A stretch of DNA of 64,000 bases from Polynucleobacter sp. UK-Gri1-W3 (GTDB lineage Bacteria; Pseudomonadota; Gammaproteobacteria; Burkholderiales; Burkholderiaceae). The notes beneath the pieces were generated by a model, which had not been told where the DNA came from, made no database searches, and saw only the letters and a program-made list of their open reading frames with translations. Location of the stretch: positions 228,061 through 292,060 of the forward strand of contig NZ_JACVQA010000008.1 of the NCBI RefSeq assembly GCF_018881595.1, in the 5' to 3' direction. Positions 57,350 to 64,000 of the stretch are shown piece by piece. The position numbers and the translations under genes are program-made. Each line of letters opens with the position of its first letter. Positions within the stretch are counted from its first letter, which is position 1.

Positions 57350-59233
57350 ATGTCCTATAAAGCACACCACGAACGCTCAATTAAAGACCCAGACGGGTTT
57401 TGGGGTGAGCAAGCGCAATTGATTCATTGGGAAAAGCCCTTCGACAAAGTTCTAAATTACGATAACCCACCATTTGCAAAATGGTTTGAGGGTGGTTTGA
57501 CGAATCTTTGCTACAACGCAGTTGACCGCCACCTAAAAGATCGCCCCGATCAAATCGCCTTAGTAGCGGTATCCACGGAAACCAATCAAGAGAAGGCCTA
57601 TACATTTAAAGAGTTATACGAAGAAGTAAATCGTATGGCGGCAATTTATAAAGCAGCAGGCGTTAAAAAGGGTGATCGCGTACTCATCTACATGCCGATG
57701 ATTGCTGAAGCTTGTTTTGCCATGCTCGCTTGCGCACGCATTGGCGCTATTCACTCTGTAGTGTTTGGCGGATTTGCATCGCACAGCCTAGCATCTCGTA
57801 TCGATGATGCAAAACCAAAACTGATCGTGACTGCCGAAGCTGGCGCCCGTGGTGGCAAGGCTGTTCCTTATAAGCCGTTATTGGACGAGGCAATCACTCT
57901 AGCTGAATACAAACCAGAAAAAGTATTGATCGTGAATCGCGGTCTAACCGAATTTACAACAGTAGCGGGCCGTGATTTGGATTACGCAAGCGAGCGTCAA
58001 AAACATCTGAACGACGTAGTGCCGGTTGAGTGGGTCGATGCAACTCACCCTTCTTATATTTTGTATACCTCTGGTACAACTGGTAAGCCCAAAGGTGTTC
58101 AACGTGATACCGGTGGTTATGCTGTGGCGCTAGCAGCTTCCATGAAACACATCTTTACTGGTAATCCTGGTGAGACGATGTTTTGTACATCAGACATTGG
58201 TTGGGTTGTAGGTCACAGCTATATTATTTATGCGCCCTTGCTTTCCGGTATGGCAACCATCATGTATGAAGGTACGCCATTGCGTCCTGACGCAGGTATT
58301 TGGTGGGAGCTAGTTGATAAGTACAAAGTATCTGTGATGTTCTCTGCGCCTACTGCTGTGCGAGTGCTCAAGAAACAAGATCCTGCCTTCTTAACAAAGT
58401 ATGACCTTTCTAAATTACGCGCCTTGTTTTTGGCAGGTGAGCCCCTGGATGAACCTACTGCAAGCTGGATTCATGGGGCAATTAATAAACCAATCGTGGA
58501 TAACTACTGGCAGACAGAGACTGGCTGGCCAATGCTAGCTATTCAACGTGGTGTTGAAGTGATGCCGCATAAGTTTGGTTCACCAGGCGTACCTTCATTT
58601 GGTTACAACATGAAGTTACTTGACGATGCTACTTCTGAAGAGCTAGGCCCAGATCAGAAGGGTGTCATTGCCATCGAAGGTCCATTACCTCCAGGCTGCA
58701 TGCAAACGGTTTGGGGTGATGACAAGCGCTTCATCAGCACCTATTGGGAAACCATTCCTGGCAAGCTGATTTATTCAACCTTTGACTGGGGTATTAAAGA
58801 CAAAGATGGTTACTTCTTTATCTTGGGGCGCACCGATGATGTGATTAACGTTGCTGGACATCGCCTTGGAACACGCGAAATTGAAGAAAGCATTTCTAGT
58901 CATCCGAATGTTTCAGAGGTTGCTGTAGTTGGCATTGAGGACAAACTCAAAGGTCAGGCTGCGATTGCATTTGTGATTCCTAAAGATTCATCCAATACCG
59001 CAACTTTAGAAGCGGAATGCATGAAGACAGTGGATACCACCCTGGGGGCAATTGCGCGTCCCGGGCGTGTTTACATCGTCACGGCCTTACCTAAGACACG
59101 CTCGGGCAAGATTGTGCGTCGTGCACTTCAGGCGGTTGCCGAAGGTCGTGATTCTGGTGACATCAGCACAATGGACGATCAGTCTGTTCTGGCTCAAATT
59201 AGGACCATCATTGAGCAAAGAGCAAAAGCTTAA
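57350..59233 (+). CDS. prpE: Propionyl-CoA synthetase
   Basis: 627 aa acyl-adenylate ligase. The AMP-binding loop YTSGTTGKPKGVQRDTGGYA and the C-terminal lysine motif KTRSGKIVRR (catalytic Lys) are intact, and the sequence reads WGIKDKDGYFFILGRTDDVI at the hinge. The TSDIGWVVGHSYI core is the propionate-specific branch of acetyl-CoA synthetases. ATG 57350 has CAGG six bases upstream. Activates propionate for the 2-methylcitrate route; the rest of that pathway is not in view. Confidence 0.93.
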   Translation: MSYKAHHERSIKDPDGFWGEQAQLIHWEKPFDKVLNYDNPPFAKWFEGGLTNLCYNAVDRHLKDRPDQIALVAVSTETNQEKAYTFKELYEEVNRMAAIYKAAGVKKGDRVLIYMPMIAEACFAMLACARIGAIHSVVFGGFASHSLASRIDDAKPKLIVTAEAGARGGKAVPYKPLLDEAITLAEYKPEKVLIVNRGLTEFTTVAGRDLDYASERQKHLNDVVPVEWVDATHPSYILYTSGTTGKPKGVQRDTGGYAVALAASMKHIFTGNPGETMFCTSDIGWVVGHSYIIYAPLLSGMATIMYEGTPLRPDAGIWWELVDKYKVSVMFSAPTAVRVLKKQDPAFLTKYDLSKLRALFLAGEPLDEPTASWIHGAINKPIVDNYWQTETGWPMLAIQRGVEVMPHKFGSPGVPSFGYNMKLLDDATSEELGPDQKGVIAIEGPLPPGCMQTVWGDDKRFISTYWETIPGKLIYSTFDWGIKDKDGYFFILGRTDDVINVAGHRLGTREIEESISSHPNVSEVAVVGIEDKLKGQAAIAFVIPKDSSNTATLEAECMKTVDTTLGAIARPGRVYIVTALPKTRSGKIVRRALQAVAEGRDSGDISTMDDQSVLAQIRTIIEQRAKA

Positions 59234-59251
59234 AAACTGCTTATTAAGGAT

Positions 59252-59289
59252 AAAAAGCTCCTCCAGTTATTAGGCTGGAGGAGCTTTTT
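59252..59289 (+). terminator. Terminator after prpE
   Basis: AAAAAGCTCCTCCAG (59252-59266) and CTGGAGGAGCTTTTT (59275-59289) pair perfectly over fifteen positions around TTATTAGG, ending in a T-tract. Confidence 0.95.
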
Positions 59290-59338
59290 CCTTGTAAAGC
59301 CCCATTTGGCAGGATATCCAAGGGTTTACGAGCAAAAA

Positions 59339-59347
59339 TGGTATGAT
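59339..59347 (+). promoter_or_regulatory. Extended -10 promoter of carA
   Basis: TG at 59339-59340, one base, then TATGAT at 59342-59347: an extended -10 motif. No clear -35 is found. It would yield a leader of about 115 bases before carA, in which no further signal was recognised. Confidence 0.5.
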
Positions 59348-59469
59348 TGCAGTGTTCGAAACTTATTAATTACCCTAGCGCTTAAAGACACTCACCTCCC
59401 GCAAAAACATCCTCGGGTTGGTCTATTTGAGGGTTTTGAGCGTCGGATGGAGCAGGGACTGGAGATGGT

Positions 59470-60666
59470 TTGTCACCCTTGCTTCCTTCTTTTCCCCCAG
59501 CCGTGTTGGCATTAGCCGACGGTACCTTATTTCCCGGATTTAGTATTGGCGCCCCAGGCGAAAATACCGGCGAAGTCGTTTTCAATACCGCATTAACTGG
59601 ATACCAAGAGATCATTACCGATCCTAGTTACTCACGTCAAATTGTGACATTGACCTATCCACACATTGGTAATGTTGGTGTGAATGCCCAAGATGCTGAG
59701 TCTGACCAGATTCATGCTGCAGGCCTAGTTATTAAGGATCTGCCAAAGCGCGTATCCAACTTCCGCTCAGAAGGTTCTTTAGATGACTATCTCACTAAAG
59801 CCGGCATATTGGGCATTGCAGGAATAGATACCCGTAAGCTCACCAGAATTCTCCGAGATAAGGGCGCTCAATCGGGTGCCATTGTTGCTGGCAAAGTTGG
59901 TGATAGCTATGAAACTTTAGGCAACAAAGCCCTTGAGCTGGCCAAAGCCTTTCCTGGAATGTCAGGCTTAGATCTTGCAAAGGTAGTTACTACTAAGAAG
60001 TCTTATGAGTGGCGTGAAGCTGAATGGGACCTGCATGGTCCAGATGGTAAACCAGCATACAGAACATTAGATACTAGCAAGCCAATGAAAAAGGTAGTTG
60101 CTTATGACTTTGGCGTAAAGCGCAATATTCTGCGCATGCTCACTGAGCGTGGCTGTCATCTGACAGTCGTACCAGCGCAAACTACCGCAGCAGAAGTGCT
60201 GGCAATGAATCCCGATGGTGTATTCTTTTCAAATGGCCCTGGCGATCCTGGTCCATGTGACTATGCCATTGCTGCTGCAAAAGAAATTATTGAAAAAGGT
60301 GTTCCGACATTTGGCATTTGTTTAGGTCATCAAATCATGGGCTCAGCTGCTGGTGCCAAAACTTTGAAGATGAAGTTTGGTCACCATGGCGCCAATCATC
60401 CAGTGAAGGATTTGGATACCGGTCGTGTTGCGATCACATCACAGAATCATGGCTTTGCTGTTGATGCCAATACTCTTCCAGACAATATTCGCGTTACTCA
60501 TGTTTCTTTATTTGATGGATCTTTGCAAGGTTTAGCTTGGAAAGATAAGCCTGCGCTGTGTTTCCAAGGACACCCTGAGGCCTCTCCTGGTCCCCATGAT
60601 ATTGCCTATTTATTTGATCGATTTGTGGAGCTCATGAATGCTGCCAGTAAGAAGGAGGGCAAATAA
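59470..60666 (+). CDS. carA: Carbamoyl-phosphate synthase small (glutaminase) subunit
   Basis: 398 aa, TTG start with GGAG at 59461-59464. The N-terminal CPSase domain ([21 protein letters not shown]) is followed by class I glutamine amidotransferase from about residue 205, with the nucleophile Cys in [11 protein letters not shown] and the His/Glu pair in [13 protein letters not shown]. It supplies ammonia to CarB for pyrimidine and arginine synthesis. The carB ATG overlaps its stop (TAATG). Confidence 0.96.
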   Translation: MSPLLPSFPPAVLALADGTLFPGFSIGAPGENTGEVVFNTALTGYQEIITDPSYSRQIVTLTYPHIGNVGVNAQDAESDQIHAAGLVIKDLPKRVSNFRSEGSLDDYLTKAGILGIAGIDTRKLTRILRDKGAQSGAIVAGKVGDSYETLGNKALELAKAFPGMSGLDLAKVVTTKKSYEWREAEWDLHGPDGKPAYRTLDTSKPMKKVVAYDFGVKRNILRMLTERGCHLTVVPAQTTAAEVLAMNPDGVFFSNGPGDPGPCDYAIAAAKEIIEKGVPTFGICLGHQIMGSAAGAKTLKMKFGHHGANHPVKDLDTGRVAITSQNHGFAVDANTLPDNIRVTHVSLFDGSLQGLAWKDKPALCFQGHPEASPGPHDIAYLFDRFVELMNAASKKEGK

Positions 60667-63600
60667 TGCCTAAGCGTAGCGACATAAAGAGCATTCTGAT
60701 TATTGGTGCTGGTCCAATTGTGATTGGCCAAGCTTGTGAGTTTGACTATTCCGGAGCACAAGCCTGTAAGGCCCTGCGAGACGAAGGCTACAAAGTTATT
60801 TTGGTAAACAGCAATCCCGCAACCATCATGACCGACCCCGAGATGGCTGATGTGACTTACATCGAGCCTATTACTTGGGAAGTCGTAGAACGCATTATTG
60901 CCACCGAAAAGCCTGATGCAATTTTGCCAACTATGGGTGGTCAAACTGCCCTTAATTGCGCATTAGATCTTCATCGTCATGGCGTATTAGAAAAATACGG
61001 CTGCGAATTAATTGGTGCCTCACCAGAAGCAATTGATAAAGCAGAAGATCGTCAGAAGTTTAAAGAGGCGATGACCAAAATTGGTCTGGGCTCTGCAAAG
61101 TCAGGGATTGCGCACTCAATGGACGAGGCGCATGAAGTTCAGCAACAAATCATGAAGGAGACTGGTAGTTCCGGTTTCCCAGTAGTCATTCGTCCATCAT
61201 TCACTATGGGTGGATCAGGTGGTGGTATTGCTTATAACCGCGAAGAGTTCGAGGAAATTTGTAAGCGTGGTCTTGATTTATCGCCAACACGTGAGCTCTT
61301 GATTGAAGAGTCTCTCCTTGGTTGGAAAGAGTTCGAGATGGAAGTCGTGCGTGATCGCAGTGACAATTGCATCATTGTTTGCTCGATTGAAAACTTAGAT
61401 CCAATGGGCGTTCATACTGGTGACTCCATTACCGTAGCACCTGCGCAAACTTTGACGGATAAAGAATATCAAATCATGCGTAATGCATCGATAGCGGTTC
61501 TAAGGGAGATCGGTGTAGATACTGGTGGCTCAAACGTTCAGTTCTCGATTAATCCAGTTGATGGTCGCATGATTGTTATTGAGATGAATCCACGGGTTTC
61601 ACGCTCATCGGCATTGGCCTCTAAAGCTACGGGATTTCCGATTGCGAAGATTGCCGCTAAATTGGCTGTTGGCTACACGCTCGATGAACTCAAGAATGAC
61701 ATTACTGGTGGTGCTACACCAGCTTCTTTTGAGCCTTCCATCGATTACGTTGTTACGAAGATTCCACGCTTTGCATTTGAAAAATTCCCGCAAGCTGATT
61801 CTCGTTTAACAACCCAGATGAAGTCTGTTGGTGAAGTGATGGCGATTGGCAGAACCTTCCAAGAGTCTTTTCAAAAGGCGCTACGTGGTTTAGAGGTTGG
61901 TGTTGATGGTCTTGACGAGTTTTCTACAGACCTGGATGACATCATCAATGAAATCAATGAACCGGGCCCCGATCGGATATGGTATTTGGCGGATGCATTC
62001 CGCATGGGAATGGGTCTTGATGAGATTTACGCTGAAACTAAGGTTGATCCTTGGTTCTTAGAGCAAATTGAAGAACTCATCACGATTGAAACCGAACTTA
62101 AGCAGCGTAAGATTGATAGCCTAACAGCGCCCGAATTGCGTTTTGTAAAGCAAAAAGGTTTTTCTGATCGTCGCTTAGCTAAGTTACTTAAAGTTGATGC
62201 GGCTTCTGTTCGCGCCGCACGTCATCGCTTAAAGGTAGTTCCTGTTTATAAGCGTGTGGATACCTGTGCTGCAGAATTCTCAACAAACACCGCCTACTTG
62301 TATTCAACATATGAAGCGGAGCATGGTGAGTGCGAGTCACAACCGACTAATAAAGAGAAGATTATGGTTTTGGGCGGAGGTCCGAACCGAATTGGTCAAG
62401 GTATTGAGTTTGACTATTGCTGTGTACATGCTGCCTTAGCAATGCGTGATGATGGTTATGAAACGATTATGGTCAACTGCAATCCTGAAACAGTTTCTAC
62501 TGACTACGACACTTCTGATCGCCTGTACTTTGAGCCATTAACACTCGAAGATGTATTAGAAATCGTTGCCAAAGAAAAGCCAAAAGGCGTCATCGTTCAG
62601 TATGGCGGTCAAACTCCTTTGAAATTAGCTCTTGATCTTGAGCGTAATGGTGTCCCAATCATTGGCACTTCACCTGACATGATCGATGCTGCAGAAGATC
62701 GCGAACGCTTCCAAAAGCTACTTCAGGATCTTGGTTTGCGTCAGCCACCTAACCGTACGGCACGTACTGAAGAAGAGGCTCTCAAGCTTGCTGAAGAAAT
62801 TGGCTATCCATTAGTAGTTCGTCCTTCTTATGTTTTAGGTGGTCGCGCAATGGAAATCGTTCATGATGGCCGTGATCTAGAGCGCTACATGCGTGAAGCC
62901 GTGAAAGTTTCACATGATTCTCCAGTTTTGTTAGATCGCTTTTTAAATGATGCCATCGAGTGCGACGTGGATTGCATTAGTGATGGTGAAGCCGTTTTCA
63001 TTGGCGGCGTCATGGAACATATAGAACAGGCTGGTGTGCACTCTGGCGACTCAGCTTGTTCTTTGCCGCCATATTCATTATCAGAAGAAACAGTTGACGA
63101 AATTAAACGTCAGACTGCTGCAATGGCCAAAGGGCTTAATGTTGTTGGCTTAATGAACGTGCAATTTGCGATTCAAAATGTTGACGGCAAAGACGTAATT
63201 TACGTTCTAGAAGTCAATCCACGCGCATCACGAACTGTTCCATTTGTTTCCAAGGCAACTGGCTTGCAGCTTGCCAAGATTGCAGCTCGTTGCATGGTTG
63301 GTCAAACTTTAGCTCAGCAAGGTATTCAGACGGAAGTCAAGCCTCCATACTTCTCTGTTAAAGAGGCGGTCTTCCCGTTCAATAAATTCCCAGGAATTGA
63401 TCCAATTCTTGGGCCAGAGATGCGTTCTACTGGTGAAGTGATGGGTGTGGGCAAGACTTTTGGAGAAGCCTTGTTTAAGTCTCAATTGGGTGCTGGCATT
63501 AAGTTGCCCAAGAGCGGAACTGTTCTTCTCACGGTTAAAGACAGCGATAAACCAAAAGCAATTGAAGTTGCAAAGTTATTGCATCAACTCGGTTTCCCGA

Positions 63601-63929
63601 TGGTTGCTACCAAAGGTACTGCCGCTGCAATTGAGGCAGCTGGTTTACCAGTTAAGGTGGTGAACAAGGTCAAAGATGGTCGTCCGCATATTGTGGATTT
63701 CATCAAAAATGGGGAGATTTCATTGGTATTTACGACCGTGGATGAGACTCGGACTGCGATTGCAGACTCAAGATCCATTCGAACTAGCGCACAAGCTAAT
63801 GGCGTGACGTATTACACGACGATTAGCGCAGCACGTGCGGTTATGGATGGGTTGCTGGCGTCACAAAATGGCAAGCTTGAGTCGCTTGAGGTCTATTCAT
63901 TACAAAACTTACATCGGGCGCTTATTTAA
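60666..63929 (+). CDS. carB: Carbamoyl-phosphate synthase large subunit
   Basis: 1087 aa, complete. Two homologous halves, each with an ATP-grasp fold (N-half with [17 protein letters not shown]-half with [17 protein letters not shown]), then an MGS-like allosteric domain from about residue 945. Makes carbamoyl phosphate from bicarbonate, ammonia and two ATP. Coupled to carA. Confidence 0.97.
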   Translation: MPKRSDIKSILIIGAGPIVIGQACEFDYSGAQACKALRDEGYKVILVNSNPATIMTDPEMADVTYIEPITWEVVERIIATEKPDAILPTMGGQTALNCALDLHRHGVLEKYGCELIGASPEAIDKAEDRQKFKEAMTKIGLGSAKSGIAHSMDEAHEVQQQIMKETGSSGFPVVIRPSFTMGGSGGGIAYNREEFEEICKRGLDLSPTRELLIEESLLGWKEFEMEVVRDRSDNCIIVCSIENLDPMGVHTGDSITVAPAQTLTDKEYQIMRNASIAVLREIGVDTGGSNVQFSINPVDGRMIVIEMNPRVSRSSALASKATGFPIAKIAAKLAVGYTLDELKNDITGGATPASFEPSIDYVVTKIPRFAFEKFPQADSRLTTQMKSVGEVMAIGRTFQESFQKALRGLEVGVDGLDEFSTDLDDIINEINEPGPDRIWYLADAFRMGMGLDEIYAETKVDPWFLEQIEELITIETELKQRKIDSLTAPELRFVKQKGFSDRRLAKLLKVDAASVRAARHRLKVVPVYKRVDTCAAEFSTNTAYLYSTYEAEHGECESQPTNKEKIMVLGGGPNRIGQGIEFDYCCVHAALAMRDDGYETIMVNCNPETVSTDYDTSDRLYFEPLTLEDVLEIVAKEKPKGVIVQYGGQTPLKLALDLERNGVPIIGTSPDMIDAAEDRERFQKLLQDLGLRQPPNRTARTEEEALKLAEEIGYPLVVRPSYVLGGRAMEIVHDGRDLERYMREAVKVSHDSPVLLDRFLNDAIECDVDCISDGEAVFIGGVMEHIEQAGVHSGDSACSLPPYSLSEETVDEIKRQTAAMAKGLNVVGLMNVQFAIQNVDGKDVIYVLEVNPRASRTVPFVSKATGLQLAKIAARCMVGQTLAQQGIQTEVKPPYFSVKEAVFPFNKFPGIDPILGPEMRSTGEVMGVGKTFGEALFKSQLGAGIKLPKSGTVLLTVKDSDKPKAIEVAKLLHQLGFPMVATKGTAAAIEAAGLPVKVVNKVKDGRPHIVDFIKNGEISLVFTTVDETRTAIADSRSIRTSAQANGVTYYTTISAARAVMDGLLASQNGKLESLEVYSLQNLHRALI

Positions 63930-63987
63930 TCTAAAATTAACTTTTATACGCGTAATTTTGCGCACGAATTTAAGTTAGGTTAGTAGC

Positions 63988-64000
63988 ATGAGCACAATTC
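63988..64000 (+). CDS. Start of a gene cut by the window edge, possibly greA
   Basis: ATG 63988 opens MSTI before the window ends. TTAGGTTAG upstream contains an AGG-type ribosome site. carB is followed by the transcription-factor gene greA, whose protein often begins MSTIP, in Burkholderiales. Identity rests on position alone. Confidence 0.4.

Overview
The window looks like the chromosome of a small-genome freshwater betaproteobacterium of the Burkholderiaceae, most like Polynucleobacter. The basis is gene order and gene content recognised by eye (ilvB-ilvH-ilvC-psd-pssA-leuA; rpsO-pnp-qor-tpiA-secG-tRNA-Leu-nuoA-N; an ECF sigma/DUF3619/DUF3106/RDD cluster; several Bug-type binding proteins), the moderate AT bias, and the many TTG starts. 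No database search was run.

Left edge (1-2600) is accessory DNA. An IS3-family insertion sequence fills 1-1269; its first gene carries an in-frame amber codon. A phasin gene follows, then a gene-poor stretch ending in the 3' part of a tRNA-Arg(ACG) gene that has lost its 5' half, which is the usual footprint of an element integrated into a tRNA gene. Core genes resume just after it.

Core block 1 (2688-10491, + strand): an MCE-type lipid ABC transporter (STAS-permease, ATPase, MCE protein, auxiliary lipoprotein), then a Bug-type binding protein, an SDR oxidoreductase and a large FtsX-like permease, closely packed. Block 2 (10515-12728, - strand): an ECF sigma factor with three envelope-type companions. 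Block 3 (12922-19639, + strand): branched-chain amino acid synthesis (ilvB, ilvH, ilvC), phosphatidylethanolamine synthesis (psd, pssA) and leuA. leuA is preceded by a 25-codon leucine-rich leader peptide and a terminator/antiterminator pair, a readable attenuator. Block 4 (20485-40134): rpsO, pnp, a quinone oxidoreductase, tpiA, secG, tRNA-Leu(GAG) and the complete fourteen-gene nuo operon for respiratory complex I.

Block 5 (40256-48493) is mixed metabolism: a NUDIX hydrolase, a DUF1178 protein, methylmalonate-semialdehyde dehydrogenase, an OYE-type flavoenzyme, a second Bug protein, an amidase, a SprT-like metalloprotein and a tartrate/malate dehydrogenase-like enzyme. Block 6 (48511-57317) is the ancient mltD-gloB-methyltransferase-rnhA-dnaQ neighbourhood, here split by an RND efflux pair whose last gene overlaps the dnaQ start codon. 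Block 7 (57350-64000) has prpE, carA, carB and the first codons of a probable greA.

The most interesting signals are the leuA attenuator, a recurrent arrangement in which a -10-like hexamer ends exactly six bases before an ATG (suggesting leaderless mRNAs), competing hairpins in the pnp leader, the tRNA-Arg scar, and the RND-dnaQ coupling.
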